Assembly (NCBI RefSeq): GCF_022180385.2
Contig: NZ_BQME02000002.1
Span: forward strand, 1,488,001-1,552,000
Source: Paenibacillus sp. L3-i20
GTDB lineage: Bacteria; Bacillota; Bacilli; Paenibacillales; Paenibacillaceae
Length of the DNA: 64,000 nucleotides
Direction: 5' to 3'
Shown: positions 9,555 through 19,059 of the stretch, piece after piece
Numbering within the stretch: the first letter of the stretch is position 1
Layout: every line of letters begins with the position of its first letter
Program-made: the position numbers and the translations under genes
The notes under the pieces: generated by a model
What the model was told of the DNA's origin: nothing
What the model saw: only the letters and a program-made list of their open reading frames with translations
The model's database searches: none

Positions 9555-10433
9555 TTACTCCACTCCTTTCTTAAGCAACGGGAATCCAAGACGTTCTCTT
9601 TCTTCTAAGAACGTAGAAGCACATTGACGCGCCAAGTTTCTTACTCGCGTTATATATCCCGTTCTTTCTGTCACGCTAATTGCTCCGCGAGCATCTAGTT
9701 GGTTGAAAGTGTGTGAACATTTCAGCACATAGTCGTACGCAGGAAACACAAGATTATGATCCATTGTTTTTTTAGCTTCTTCTTCATACATGGAGAACAA
9801 TGTGAACAACATCGCTGTATCCGATGTTTCAAATGTATATTTGGAATGCTCGTATTCAGGCTGTAGGAACACATCTCCGTACGTGATTCCATCAACCCAT
9901 TCCAATTCAAATACATTTTCTTTTTCTTGAATGTAAGAAGCAAGGCGCTCCAAACCATACGTTATTTCAACAGCAACTGGATTAGCATCAATACCGCCAA
10001 CCTGCTGGAAGTAAGTAAATTGCGTAATTTCCATGCCGTCCAACCACACTTCCCAGCCTAGTCCCCATGCGCCAAGTGTAGGGGCTTCCCAGTTATCCTC
10101 AACGAATCGGATATCATGATCTTTTGCATCGATACCAAGACGTTTAAGACTTTCCAAATACACCTCTTGAATGTTGTCTGGCGACGGCTTCAAAATAACT
10201 TGGAATTGGTGATGTTGATACAGCCGATTCGGATTTTCACCATAACGACCATCATTCGGTCTACGGGAAGGCTCCACGTATGCTACGTTCCATGGCTCAG
10301 GACCAATCGATCGTAGAAAAGTCATCGGATTCATCGTGCCTGCACCCTTCTCCACATCGTAAGGCTGTACCAAAATACAGTTCTGTTCCGCCCAAAATTG
10401 TTGAAGCGTCAAAATCATGTTTTGAAAATTCAT
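9555..10433 (-). CDS. glyQ: glycyl-tRNA synthetase alpha subunit
   Basis: A 292-residue class II synthetase catalytic subunit that activates glycine with ATP and charges tRNA-Gly together with GlyS. The protein starts [19 protein letters not shown]. Conserved blocks include [14 protein letters not shown] and the strongly conserved [20 protein letters not shown]. Length is as expected. It is the first gene after a T-box leader with a GGC specifier, so transcription should rise when uncharged tRNA-Gly accumulates. Confidence 0.98.
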   Translation of the reverse strand: MNFQNMILTLQQFWAEQNCILVQPYDVEKGAGTMNPMTFLRSIGPEPWNVAYVEPSRRPNDGRYGENPNRLYQHHQFQVILKPSPDNIQEVYLESLKRLGIDAKDHDIRFVEDNWEAPTLGAWGLGWEVWLDGMEITQFTYFQQVGGIDANPVAVEITYGLERLASYIQEKENVFELEWVDGITYGDVFLQPEYEHSKYTFETSDTAMLFTLFSMYEEEAKKTMDHNLVFPAYDYVLKCSHTFNQLDARGAISVTERTGYITRVRNLARQCASTFLEERERLGFPLLKKGVE

Positions 10434-10504
10434 TTCGCTCGACTCCTTTATCCTCGATTATTTGTCCTTTAAGGACAATCGTTCTGGAGCAAACATTGTT
10501 TTGG

Positions 10505-10735
10505 CAAACTAAAAAACTCTCGCCTCTACGTCTGCTCCCAGACGTAGGGACGAGAGTTATAATCCCGCGGTTCCACCCTACTTGGTCATCTTGTTCGCAA
10601 GACAACCCTCTTTTATCCGTAAGACTCCGGAGCGCCTTTCGTTATGATTGTCCTACCGGGCTTTCACCTTCCCCGATTCGCTAATGTTGTCGACAGACCA
10701 TAACTACTTTCTCCATCATTGTCCAATATTCATAA
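10505..10735 (-). ncRNA. T-box riboswitch of glyQS, glycine (GGC) specifier
   Basis: On the minus strand the leader shows the T-box core AGGGTGGAACCGCG at 10566-10579. In stem I the AGTA element (10705-10708) is followed by GTTATG, which pairs with CATAAC. That arm is followed by GAAAGGC, placing a GGC glycine specifier at 10634-10636. A rho-independent terminator (10511-10558) lies between the T-box and glyQ. Binding of uncharged tRNA-Gly at the specifier and T-box bulge would favour the antiterminator and allow glyQS transcription. Confidence 0.95.
10511..10558 (-). terminator. T-box leader terminator hairpin of glyQS
   Basis: Minus-strand arms ACTCTCGTCCCTACGTCTG and CAGACGTAGAGGCGAGAGT enclose a short loop and are followed by six T. 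This is the terminator that competes with the T-box antiterminator. Confidence 0.92.
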
Positions 10736-10741
10736 TTTACT

Positions 10742-10770
10742 ATTTTATGCGGATCATGTCCAAATGTCAA
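10742..10770 (-). promoter_or_regulatory. sigma-A promoter of glyQS
   Basis: A consensus -35 TTGACA (10765-10770) and -10 TAAAAT (10742-10747) are separated by 17 bases. The -35 hexamer contains the TGA stop codon of recO, so the glyQS promoter begins inside the end of the upstream gene. Confidence 0.85.
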
Positions 10771-11513
10771 ACTAATTTATCGAGCTGATCAAGAAAATTT
10801 CTTGATTTAAGTACAATACCCAGTTGTGTATCCATTAGCGCTCGCATACAAAGCTTCAGCTCAGCTTTAGTCTCATCTTTTAGAGCAATTGAGCCAAGCC
10901 TTCGCATATCCATGCCCCGGAACAGACGTAGCAGCTTATGTACTCCTTCACTAATTGGCAACGCAGCAGAATCACGACTGGTACATCGTGTACAAAATAT
11001 GCCTCCAGCATAGGCCGAAAGTCGAAACGGGCCCACCCTGTTTCCACAGTTTACACATTCATCTAGCTCGGGTGCATACCCAGATAGATCCAGTATTCGC
11101 ATCTCAAAGAGATGCGATACGATTTGTGCATCTTTCCCGTCCTTCATTGCCGCAAAACATGCTTTTAGCTGCTCAAAGTGAAATCCAGTTGGTTCATCAT
11201 CTTGAATCGTTCTATCAGTCAATTCTGCTGCGTACGAAGCATATGCCGATAGATCCAGCTGGGAACGCAAATCATGGTGAGATTCAATAATCTCACCATG
11301 ATTAAGCGTTCCAAGTCCAGTCGTCCCTCGGAAATATTGATACTCTCCATATGTGAAAGGCTGTGCGAGCGAGGAATGCCGACTTTTAACTTTTTTGGCT
11401 CCTCGTATAAGAACGCCTGCTTTTCCATTCGTTTTTGTAAGCAGCGTTACAATCTTATTATTTTCCCCATAATCCATACTTCGGATTACTATACCTTCTA
11501 CGCGATACAACAT
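10767..11513 (-). CDS. recO: DNA repair protein RecO
   Basis: A 248-residue recombination mediator that works with RecR and RecF to load RecA on SSB-coated single-stranded DNA. The N-terminal OB-fold begins LYRVEGIVIRSMDYGENNKI. The C-terminal part carries two CxxC pairs (CVNCGNRVG, FCTRC) that form the zinc site of the Gram-positive type. The start is set at the ATG at 11513 because a GGGGGAG ribosome-binding site lies just upstream; an in-frame ATG at 11537 would place that site inside the gene. Its last codon overlaps the glyQS promoter. Neighbours era and yqzL match Bacillus. Confidence 0.95.
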   Translation of the reverse strand: MLYRVEGIVIRSMDYGENNKIVTLLTKTNGKAGVLIRGAKKVKSRHSSLAQPFTYGEYQYFRGTTGLGTLNHGEIIESHHDLRSQLDLSAYASYAAELTDRTIQDDEPTGFHFEQLKACFAAMKDGKDAQIVSHLFEMRILDLSGYAPELDECVNCGNRVGPFRLSAYAGGIFCTRCTSRDSAALPISEGVHKLLRLFRGMDMRRLGSIALKDETKAELKLCMRALMDTQLGIVLKSRNFLDQLDKLV

Positions 11514-11574
11514 TCCGGTGTCTCCCCCATGAAACAACCTTCATTTTACCCGATGCAAGTATATGCAACTATAC

Positions 11575-11727
11575 TTACTCCAGATCATCTAACAATGAAA
11601 GCTCATCGTCCTGTTTATCCAACGCATCAGAGTGTGTAGATAATCCACTTTGATCCATTTCCTTGTAAAGCATGAAGGATTCGACATCCCCGGTCAACGT
11701 AAAATACTTCCACGAAAAATCTCGCAT
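11575..11727 (-). CDS. YqzL family small protein
   Basis: A 50-residue protein beginning MRDFSWKYFTLTGDVESFML, which I recognise as YqzL-like; this family lies between era and recO in Bacillus and relatives. The second half is acidic (DKQDDELSLLDDLE). A GGAAAGGGATG ribosome-binding site lies upstream of the ATG at 11727. The function of the family is unknown. The position between era (90 bases) and recO (61 bases) supports the call. Confidence 0.88.
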   Translation of the reverse strand: MRDFSWKYFTLTGDVESFMLYKEMDQSGLSTHSDALDKQDDELSLLDDLE

Positions 11728-11816
11728 ACGTATTCATCCCTTTCCGCCTCGGAAATGCTGCTCCAGACGTTAATAGGATGCGATAAAAGTTGCTACGATA
11801 TGCTTAGTAAATTACG

Positions 11817-12740
11817 TCAGTCGTGGCGGAATCCAAGATCTTTAAGTACTCTGTCCTGATTACGCCAATCTTTTTTCACTTTAACCCATAATTCCAAATA
11901 AGTACGTGAGCCAAGAAGCGCTTCAATGTCTTTACGGGCTTGCTTCCCAACTTCTTTCAGCAACTCTCCGCGTTTTCCGATAATAATACCCTTTTGGGAA
12001 TCCCGCTCGACGTAAATGACTGCGCCGATATAAACAACACCATTTTCTTGAACGCGCATATCCTCGATAGCGACCGCGATAGAATGCGGAATTTCTTCAC
12101 GAGTCATGTGTAATATCTTTTCACGGACAAGCTCAGCACAAACAAATTGCTCCGGGTGGTCCGTAACTTGATCTGCTGGATAATATTGAGGACCCTCAGG
12201 TAAGTATTTAGAAATTTGCTCCATAAGTGTACTGATGTTGTTGCCTTGCAAGGCAGAAATCGGAATAATTTCCGCAAAACTATGAAGGGCGTTATATTGT
12301 GTAATCATCGGTAGAAGTTGCTCCGGCTGTACCTTGTCAATTTTGTTCATGACTAGAAACACTGGAGTTTTCACTTTTTTTAGCTGCTCAATAATAAATC
12401 GATCTCCGCCTCCTAATCCTTCCGATGCATCGATAAGGAAAAGGGCTGCTTCTACTTCTTGTAATGCACTCTGAGCCGTCTGCATCATATAATTGCCTAG
12501 CTTGGAAAGAGGCTTGTGTATGCCTGGCGTATCCAAAAATACGATTTGCATATCGTCATTTGTATAGACACCATGAATTTTGTTACGCGTAGTTTGCGGT
12601 TTGTCCGACATAATCGCTATTTTTTGCCCGATTAAATGATTCATAAGAGTGGATTTGCCCACATTAGGTCTTCCAATAATTGCAACAAATCCAGAACGGA
12701 ATTTTTTCGCTCCCGTTTTATTAGTAGGTGTTTGACTCAT
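11817..12740 (-). CDS. era: GTPase Era
   Basis: A 307-residue GTPase needed for 16S rRNA maturation and 30S assembly. G1 is GRPNVGKS near residues 22-29, G3 is DTPGIHKP, and G4 is NKID. The C-terminal KH domain includes the conserved [19 protein letters not shown]. Length is typical. The gene starts two bases past the cdd stop codon, so the pair is likely coupled, and it sits in the ybeY-dgkA-cdd-era cluster concerned with ribosome maturation. Confidence 0.97.
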   Translation of the reverse strand: MSQTPTNKTGAKKFRSGFVAIIGRPNVGKSTLMNHLIGQKIAIMSDKPQTTRNKIHGVYTNDDMQIVFLDTPGIHKPLSKLGNYMMQTAQSALQEVEAALFLIDASEGLGGGDRFIIEQLKKVKTPVFLVMNKIDKVQPEQLLPMITQYNALHSFAEIIPISALQGNNISTLMEQISKYLPEGPQYYPADQVTDHPEQFVCAELVREKILHMTREEIPHSIAVAIEDMRVQENGVVYIGAVIYVERDSQKGIIIGKRGELLKEVGKQARKDIEALLGSRTYLELWVKVKKDWRNQDRVLKDLGFRHD

Positions 12741-12742
12741 TA

Positions 12743-13180
12743 TTATACTTGCTCCTCCTTGTGTAAAGACGACGGCGTAAATGCGCCTGGCAGCAGCTCA
12801 GCTACAGTCGATATTGCAAAGTTCCCCTTCAGATTACCCATAATTACAGGCATATCTGGCTCACATAGCTCAACCAATACTTGTCTGCAAACGCCGCAAG
12901 GTGTAATAGGTCCATCTGTATCACCCATAACAGCAATAGCTTGGAATGATCTAGCTCCTTTTCCATCTGCAATCGCTCTGAACAATGCTGTCCGCTCCGC
13001 ACAATTAGTTGGACCATAAGCGGCGTTTTCCACATTACAGCCGTAATGTATATGACCATCTTTATCTAATAAAGCTGCACCTACTTGAAAGTTTGAATAA
13101 GGTACGTATGCACGCCCCATAGCTTCCTTAGCAGCTTGTAGTAACGTTGTGTATAACTCTGAAAGATTGTTATTTTCCAT
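12743..13180 (-). CDS. cdd: cytidine deaminase
   Basis: A 145-residue homotetrameric-type cytidine deaminase that converts cytidine and deoxycytidine to uridine and deoxyuridine in pyrimidine salvage. The zinc and catalytic motifs are CAERTALF (catalytic Glu after the zinc-binding Cys) and PCGVCRQVL (two more zinc Cys). Both are intact. It lies between dgkA and era as in Bacillus. Confidence 0.96.
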   Translation of the reverse strand: MENNNLSELYTTLLQAAKEAMGRAYVPYSNFQVGAALLDKDGHIHYGCNVENAAYGPTNCAERTALFRAIADGKGARSFQAIAVMGDTDGPITPCGVCRQVLVELCEPDMPVIMGNLKGNFAISTVAELLPGAFTPSSLHKEEQV

Positions 13181-13207
13181 CTCATATGCTCCTCACGATT
13201 CATGCTG

Positions 13208-13573
13208 TCATTTAATAAAAATTAGACGCCACAAGGGCGGCCCAATAACGAGCAGCCCCACTATTATCGCACCAAACGTTGCGGCAAGTACTGCCCCTGC
13301 CGCAACATCTTTCGCTATTTTGGCGATTGGATGATGATTGGGGCTTGCTAAGTTCACTGCCTGCTCTATTGCAGTATTAACTAGCTCGGCGCTAATTACA
13401 AGTGTTATAGCAAAACAAATAATTGCCCATTCCACAATACTGAGTGATACGATCGTTCCTAGACATATAACAACAAGAGCTGCGACGCAATGAATGCGCA
13501 TATGTCTCTCCGTTCGAACAGCAAAGACGATTCCCGTCAGTGCAAGCCATGCACTGCGTACAAATCTAAGCAT
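13208..13573 (-). CDS. dgkA: diacylglycerol kinase / undecaprenol kinase family protein
   Basis: A 121-residue membrane protein of the small DgkA family. In Gram-positives the member at this locus phosphorylates undecaprenol rather than diacylglycerol, but substrate cannot be read from sequence alone. Three hydrophobic helices are visible, and the signature ELVNTAIEQAVNLA with the following HHPIAKIAKDVAAGAV holds the catalytic and metal-binding acidic residues. The start overlaps the ybeY stop as TAATG, indicating coupling. Confidence 0.93.
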   Translation of the reverse strand: MLRFVRSAWLALTGIVFAVRTERHMRIHCVAALVVICLGTIVSLSIVEWAIICFAITLVISAELVNTAIEQAVNLASPNHHPIAKIAKDVAAGAVLAATFGAIIVGLLVIGPPLWRLIFIK

Positions 13574-14070
13574 TAACGAGTCAATCCTGCTTTTTGCAGA
13601 ACCGCTTCCTGCTTCTCCGTCATAACCGCTTCTGACGCATCATCTTGATGATCATAGCCAATTAAATGAAGGAAGCCATGTACGAACAAAAAGGCAATTT
13701 CTCTTTCCAACGAATGTCCATATTCCTCACTTTGGGCAACTGCACGTTCTACAGAAATAATAATGTCGCCGAGCATACCAGAGATTGGGTCTACTTCATC
13801 TTCGTTTTCAACTTCAAAAATAATATTTAGTTCATCGACGCCATCATCCTGCATTGCAAATGATAACACGTCTGTCGGTCGATCAATACCCCGATATTCA
13901 AGATTTAAAGCGTGGATTCCTTCATCGTCAATAAATGTTAGTGCTACATCGCCATCAGTCATACCTTCTGCTGCTCCAGCAAGTTGCAAAAGTTCCGTCA
14001 ACTTCTCAATCCAGTTATCGGGAATTTCTACTTTATTCTGTTCGTTGCTCCAATCTAATTGCAAGCTCAT
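13573..14070 (-). CDS. ybeY: endoribonuclease YbeY
   Basis: A 165-residue zinc-dependent RNase that matures the 3' end of 16S rRNA and takes part in 70S quality control. The zinc motif HGFLHLIGYDH near residues 130-140 has all three His ligands. The conserved DRPTDVLSF block is present upstream of it. The gene is one base from pgpH on the 5' side and overlaps dgkA on the 3' side. Confidence 0.96.
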   Translation of the reverse strand: MSLQLDWSNEQNKVEIPDNWIEKLTELLQLAGAAEGMTDGDVALTFIDDEGIHALNLEYRGIDRPTDVLSFAMQDDGVDELNIIFEVENEDEVDPISGMLGDIIISVERAVAQSEEYGHSLEREIAFLFVHGFLHLIGYDHQDDASEAVMTEKQEAVLQKAGLTR

Positions 14071-14071
14071 T

Positions 14072-16324
14072 CTAATCGATACGCTCCTTCGTCTTTACAT
14101 CATCCGGATATTCAATACGAGAATGGAAAATACCAATAATACTTTCCTTTAACGACTGAGCAATTTTATCTAATTCCTTCAATGTCAAATCACATTCATT
14201 GTATTGATTGTCATCTAGTCTGCTTTTAATAATTTTGTTAATCATCGCTTCAATCTGCTCAACTGTTGGATTACGAAGACTACGCACTGCAGCCTCTACA
14301 CAGTCTGAAATACCAACCACAGCTGCTTCCTTCGATTGCGCTTTAGGACCTGGATAACGATAGTTTTCCTCTGTAAAATTAGGCTGTACTCCTTGTTCCT
14401 CAGCTTGCTTAAGCGCCTTATGATAGAAGAACTTAAGCGAAGTTGTTCCATGATGCTGCTCTGCAATATCACGAATTGGTTTTGGAATATTATGTGCCTT
14501 TAGCATGTCCACACCATCTCTTGCATGTGCCACAATTATCGATTTACTTAACTTTGGTTCAATCGAATCATGAGGATTTTCAATATTGGACTGATTTTCG
14601 ATAAAGTAATTCGGCCTCTTCGTCTTCCCGATATCATGATAGAACGAGCCAACACGGCACAATAGGCCATCTGCACCGATTGCTTCCGCCGCAGCTTCAG
14701 ATAAATTGCCGACCATAACACTGTGGTGATAAGTTCCTGGTGTTTCTGTCAGAAGCTTACGCAGCAATGGATGGTTCGGACTCGATAATTCTACCAACTT
14801 AAGCGCAGATAAAATACCGAATGTAATTTCGAAAAACGGCATTAAGCCAATAACTAGAATAGCCGTGAGCAAACCGCTTGCAAATGCAAAAGCTACCGAA
14901 TAAATAAACGGCAACCGTTCCAATTGTTCCGACATCATTAGAATAGTCATAACAGATAAGGAGCCAAACAAGCTAACCATTATTCCAGCTTTTAGAATCG
15001 TCGAGCGCTGACTGGCTCTATGGATCGAGAAAATTGCAGCCAATGAAACTACGATAATAAAAAAGCCATATTTGAAATCAAACATTTGGCTAGAACTCGT
15101 ATTTAAAATTATGCTGCCTATAATCGTGAAAATAAAAGAGCTGATTATGGCTAGATGCATATCTAGTAACAATGTAATGAGCATAACACCTAACGCAGCA
15201 GGTGCTAAAAATCCGGCGTACGGCGCAGTATCCGTCTGTGTTAATGCTATAATTTGAATCGTAATAATGTTAATCAAAAAGATAAGCCATAACATTAATA
15301 GTTGTGCATTGTTGTATTTTGGTCTTAAACCATTAATACCGCCAGACTGATGCAAATAAACGTACAACACAACAATTAACATTAGTGATAAAATAAACAG
15401 TCCTGCCTGAGGAAAATAATTCCTTTTGTCTTGCAGCAATTTAGAGTCAGAAAGGAACTTGTACATTTCAGGCGTAATGGTTTCGCCTCGTTTAACAATA
15501 ATATCCCCTTGATTGATAATAACGGGCGGCGTATTTTGTTTAGCTAACACTCTCGCTGTATCCGTTAATTCCTTATCAAAGAACTTATTTGGCATAATTG
15601 CAAATCGAGCAAGTTCCTGAACGATTTCTCTTTCCGTACGATTCGACAACGAGCTCGCATTTACTAACTCAGCTACTTGCGTGCGTGCTGTCTCAGCTTC
15701 TCTCAATTGTTGATCCGCCATTAGTTTGCGGACGATTTCCTTTGTAACTGTACGCATTTCCGTTAGCTGATCGGATGTTAACTGAGGCATCTTATAAAAA
15801 GTCTCTTCGGGAATCTTGTATTGCTGTTCTTTAGCTACAACAGACATTTCGCCAAGAAGTGATTCATTATATTTACCATCACCTGAATTCGTTTTGACAA
15901 AATTATTAATGTGCGCAATATAACGATCTGGAATTTGACTACGATAAATTTCAATCTTATTTTGAGTAGTTACCTGATCATCTTTATTGAGCTTTTCAAT
16001 GTGGATAAAAATTTCGTCGACTAACGTATCATTGCGCAAGGCCACTATACTGTAAGTATCCTCAATTTCGTTCGCCGCTTCTTCTTCAGCATGCCGGGTT
16101 GCTTTCTCATCCTTAATTTGGAATGGTGCTTTTATATCCTTTTCGCTTGGAGAACCTTCCGAGATATCATACGTTTCTGGAATGACATGCGGCGATAAGC
16201 TGAAATAAAAAAGCAGCACGAACATAACCATCAGCATCCATCTAACAGTGGGATTTTGTCTCCAACCTCCCGCCATTACAGGCTTAATTACGTTTCCCTG
16301 TTTGCTCGTACCGTTTTGGCCCAT
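14072..16324 (-). CDS. pgpH: 7TM-HD family cyclic-di-AMP phosphodiesterase PgpH (YqfF)
   Basis: A 750-residue integral membrane phosphodiesterase of the PgpH type. The N-terminal region has one membrane helix and then a long extracytoplasmic 7TMR-HDED domain (about residues 60-310). Seven closely packed helices follow. The C-terminal HD domain carries SFYHDIGKTKRPNYF (His-Asp metal site) and downstream AEQHHGTT. Characterised homologues hydrolyse c-di-AMP and so affect potassium balance and cell-wall stress. It lies 17 bases after phoH in an apparent yqfC-yqfD-phoH-pgpH-ybeY run. Confidence 0.94.
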   Translation of the reverse strand: MGQNGTSKQGNVIKPVMAGGWRQNPTVRWMLMVMFVLLFYFSLSPHVIPETYDISEGSPSEKDIKAPFQIKDEKATRHAEEEAANEIEDTYSIVALRNDTLVDEIFIHIEKLNKDDQVTTQNKIEIYRSQIPDRYIAHINNFVKTNSGDGKYNESLLGEMSVVAKEQQYKIPEETFYKMPQLTSDQLTEMRTVTKEIVRKLMADQQLREAETARTQVAELVNASSLSNRTEREIVQELARFAIMPNKFFDKELTDTARVLAKQNTPPVIINQGDIIVKRGETITPEMYKFLSDSKLLQDKRNYFPQAGLFILSLMLIVVLYVYLHQSGGINGLRPKYNNAQLLMLWLIFLINIITIQIIALTQTDTAPYAGFLAPAALGVMLITLLLDMHLAIISSFIFTIIGSIILNTSSSQMFDFKYGFFIIVVSLAAIFSIHRASQRSTILKAGIMVSLFGSLSVMTILMMSEQLERLPFIYSVAFAFASGLLTAILVIGLMPFFEITFGILSALKLVELSSPNHPLLRKLLTETPGTYHHSVMVGNLSEAAAEAIGADGLLCRVGSFYHDIGKTKRPNYFIENQSNIENPHDSIEPKLSKSIIVAHARDGVDMLKAHNIPKPIRDIAEQHHGTTSLKFFYHKALKQAEEQGVQPNFTEENYRYPGPKAQSKEAAVVGISDCVEAAVRSLRNPTVEQIEAMINKIIKSRLDDNQYNECDLTLKELDKIAQSLKESIIGIFHSRIEYPDDVKTKERID

Positions 16325-16341
16325 GCGACAATCATTCCTTT

Positions 16342-17316
16342 CTAGGCTTTATTCTCGGCATCCCAATTATAAGCCATAATTATTTTTTGCACTAATGAGT
16401 GTCTTACGACATCTGATTCAGTAAAAAAGATCAAGCCGATTTCTTCGATATCTTTCAATATACGTTGTGCTTCGATTAATCCAGACTTTTTGCCTCGTGG
16501 CAAGTCAATCTGGGTTACATCTCCTGTTATAACCATCTTAGAACCAAAACCAAGCCTCGTAAGAAACATCTTCATCTGCTCTGGCGTCGTATTTTGTGCT
16601 TCGTCCAAAATAATAAAGGAGTCATCTAAAGTTCGACCCCTCATATACGCCAGTGGCGCTATTTCTATTAATCCACGCTCCATCGCCTTAACGGTCTGAT
16701 CCGGTCCTAATACGTCATGCAACGCATCGTAAAGCGGCCTCAAATATGGATCAACCTTCTCTTGCAAATCGCCAGGTAAGAAACCTAGGTTTTCTCCTGC
16801 TTCAACGGCTGGTCTTGTCAACACGATCCGCTTCACTGCTCCTTCCTTCAGGGCAGCAACCGCAAGTACAACAGCCAAATATGTTTTACCCGTACCTGCT
16901 GGACCAATTCCAAATACAATATCACGTTTACGTATCGTTTTTACATAATGGCGTTGGCCAATCGTTTTAACTAATATTTTTTTGCCGCGAAACGTAGATG
17001 CGATTTCCTTCTTAAACAAGTCTAGCAGCTCATCTGCTTGCATTGTGCGCGCAAGTTCAAGTGCATATGCAATGTCACGCTCTGAAGGCGTATAACCACC
17101 TCTTACGAGTTGTAGAAGGACATTGTACAATTGTTCGAGCGAATCCACCTCTTGAACGGGACCTGAAATGACGATTTCTGCTTCACGAGAAGTGATCGAT
17201 GCTTCCATTGCTTCTTCTACCATTCTCAAATACCTATCCTGAGGTCCGAATACAGCCAAGCCTTCTGCTCCATTTTCGAGCGAAATCTTTATGATTTTCG
17301 TTTCATTTTGCAACAA
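16342..17316 (-). CDS. PhoH-like ATPase
   Basis: A 324-residue PhoH family protein with an N-terminal KH-like stretch and a P-loop ATPase domain. Walker A is GPAGTGKTYLAV near residues 138-149 and Walker B is FIILDEAQNTT. The family is linked to RNA metabolism next to ybeY, but its precise role is open. The start is a TTG with an AAGGAGAT ribosome-binding site that overlaps the end of yqfD; a second adjacent TTG could equally be used. Confidence 0.92.
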   Translation of the reverse strand: MLQNETKIIKISLENGAEGLAVFGPQDRYLRMVEEAMEASITSREAEIVISGPVQEVDSLEQLYNVLLQLVRGGYTPSERDIAYALELARTMQADELLDLFKKEIASTFRGKKILVKTIGQRHYVKTIRKRDIVFGIGPAGTGKTYLAVVLAVAALKEGAVKRIVLTRPAVEAGENLGFLPGDLQEKVDPYLRPLYDALHDVLGPDQTVKAMERGLIEIAPLAYMRGRTLDDSFIILDEAQNTTPEQMKMFLTRLGFGSKMVITGDVTQIDLPRGKKSGLIEAQRILKDIEEIGLIFFTESDVVRHSLVQKIIMAYNWDAENKA

Positions 17317-17319
17317 TTC

Positions 17320-18534
17320 TCAATCTCCTTGCATCTGGACTAATGTCATTTCCTCTACGATAGATTGTTCCACTTCAAAAAGAACTTTCATATAAACTTT
17401 ACCATTGTCCGCCTTTTCATGCAAAACAATTTCGCTTACGACACGTGCATCTGTGCCACTTGATTCAGTCATTTCTGCTTTTGCTTGCAACAATCCGATA
17501 CTCTTGGCTTCTTCCTGGGTCAACTCTCGTTCCTGCAACTCAGACTCCATAATGGTCTCCTTCATTCGTCCGATTGGGAGTGACCAATTTCTCCATGATA
17601 CTTTCTCCTCATGCCTTATCGTTTCAACATTTGAAAACGAATGACCTCCATAGCCGCTAATTTGCAAAGATCGTGAACCAAAGACTGCATGCCACTTTAT
17701 CTTTTTCTCACCCGTATATACTTTCATTTTTTGCATCATTGGTGCTTCAATATCGAATTCATACCAAACTAGACCTCGAACCGTCCCTTTTGCCACTACC
17801 GTGCGTGAATTACTTTCTGATCCGATTGTCCCCGAGATAAGAGTTTGTCCCTTTTTGACGCGCGTATTTTTCCTGACTACAGGTCTTCCGGTCTCTGCGA
17901 TAATCTGGGTCACAACTGCGTCTGTTGACGCTACTAAATGCCGCGGGTTTTGAAGTGCAACCCCTTCTGGAAGTGTCATCTCTACTACCTGAATTTTAAC
18001 TTTAGTTCCCTTCTTCTCAACGCCAACCCAAGTTGTCCCAGGCAATGCATTCACAAGTCGTCTGGAAATTACATCTGCGTCTTGTAGACGGAACGACCAC
18101 TGCATCGCATATAGCCCTTCTTGCCTTGCAGCTTTCAATATATCATCCTCAGTAAGTTTTACATTACCTTCTACATCTACACTCCAGACAAGAGATGATA
18201 ACATAAAGATCATACCAAAAAATAATGCTATGCCACCTGTGAACCAAACACGACGTTCTGCTCTCACAAGCCAAAACGGAAGACCTCTTCGCTCGATTAC
18301 ATGAATGCGACAGCCTGTCTCCTTTAAATACGGTCGTAAACGAAAAAAGTCGCTAACGGATAATTCAAATTGCAGTAACCCTTTGCTTGTCCAACGAATT
18401 GCAGACAGCTCTAAGCCGCCTGCAAGTGCCTTATTTACCAATTCCGCAGGTTCACCACCTCGTGCATGAACAACAACGACTCCCTTTACCCACATTATAC
18501 TTTGTCCCTTCAATCTGTTCTCCTCCTCACTCAT
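17320..18534 (-). CDS. yqfD: sporulation protein YqfD
   Basis: A 404-residue YqfD/SpoIV-type protein with one membrane segment (about residues 93-113, WFTGGIALFFGMIFMLSSLV) and a large domain beyond it. YqfD is expressed in the mother cell during B. subtilis sporulation; its mechanism is not well defined. Conserved pieces such as GTTWVGVEKKGTKVKIQVVE and VRKNTRVKKGQTLISG are visible. The start overlaps the yqfC stop as TAATG. The pair is predicted to be under sigma-E control, consistent with a sigma-E-like promoter seen upstream of yqfC. Confidence 0.92.
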   Translation of the reverse strand: MSEEENRLKGQSIMWVKGVVVVHARGGEPAELVNKALAGGLELSAIRWTSKGLLQFELSVSDFFRLRPYLKETGCRIHVIERRGLPFWLVRAERRVWFTGGIALFFGMIFMLSSLVWSVDVEGNVKLTEDDILKAARQEGLYAMQWSFRLQDADVISRRLVNALPGTTWVGVEKKGTKVKIQVVEMTLPEGVALQNPRHLVASTDAVVTQIIAETGRPVVRKNTRVKKGQTLISGTIGSESNSRTVVAKGTVRGLVWYEFDIEAPMMQKMKVYTGEKKIKWHAVFGSRSLQISGYGGHSFSNVETIRHEEKVSWRNWSLPIGRMKETIMESELQERELTQEEAKSIGLLQAKAEMTESSGTDARVVSEIVLHEKADNGKVYMKVLFEVEQSIVEEMTLVQMQGD

Positions 18535-18812
18535 TATGGAAGCAGCTGAATGCTGGTTATGACTCCTTCAATAAATACTTCCTCAGTCCAAATGGTCCTA
18601 ATGACGAGCGAACTTCCGTTTACCTCTAGCTGTCCTTTGCTAAGTGCGAGGCGAAGGCATTCACTGGAGAAATGAACAACCCCCCGATGATTTTCAATAT
18701 AGAGCTGTCGGTCCCCAATCATCGTAAGTCTCGGTAAATCAAATACGACATCTTGAGGCATATCTAGAAGCTCAGCCGTCATCTTGTGAAATTTCCGTTT
18801 CAAATGGCGCAT
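18534..18812 (-). CDS. yqfC: sporulation protein YqfC
   Basis: A 92-residue YabP/YqfC family protein. The family signature PRLTMIGDRQLYIENHRGVV is present in the middle of the protein. YabP relatives act in spore coat and cortex assembly; YqfC itself is only known as a mother-cell sporulation gene. It is the first gene of the yqfC-yqfD pair. The AGGAGG sequence lies about 13 bases before the ATG, a longer spacing than its neighbours have. Confidence 0.92.
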   Translation of the reverse strand: MRHLKRKFHKMTAELLDMPQDVVFDLPRLTMIGDRQLYIENHRGVVHFSSECLRLALSKGQLEVNGSSLVIRTIWTEEVFIEGVITSIQLLP

Positions 18813-18909
18813 TGACGTATCGTAGCCTCCTCAAGGTTTGCAGCGCATACTGGCTTCGTAAGCTTAGTACAGCTCAAACACAACTATGACGATAAACATG
18901 TGCTATACC

Positions 18910-18938
18910 AAATTATGCTAATACTCCTTCAAATATGA
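18910..18938 (-). promoter_or_regulatory. putative sigma-E promoter of yqfC-yqfD
   Basis: On the minus strand TCATATT (18932-18938) and CATAATTT (18910-18917) are separated by 14 bases. This matches the sigma-E pattern (KMATATT, 13-15 bases, CATACAMT) with two differences in the -10. It sits about 100 bases upstream of the yqfC start. Inferred from motif and gene function only. Confidence 0.45.
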
Positions 18939-18995
18939 GATCCATTACAAATATTCCAAGCTGCCTCAGCTTTTTTCATACATGGTTTTCACAGC

Positions 18996-19034
18996 AAAAA
19001 AAGCCCCCATCCCACAAACGTGGAATGAGGGCTT
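18996..19034 (-). terminator. rho-independent terminator after the 19060-19620 gene
   Basis: Minus-strand arms AAGCCCTCATTCCAC and GTGGGATGGGGGCTT form a stem with a few mismatches around GTTT, followed by a run of T. It lies 26 bases past the stop codon of the preceding gene and upstream of the yqfC promoter. Confidence 0.8.
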
Positions 19035-19059
19035 ATATAAGTGGAACGTGAATGATTTG

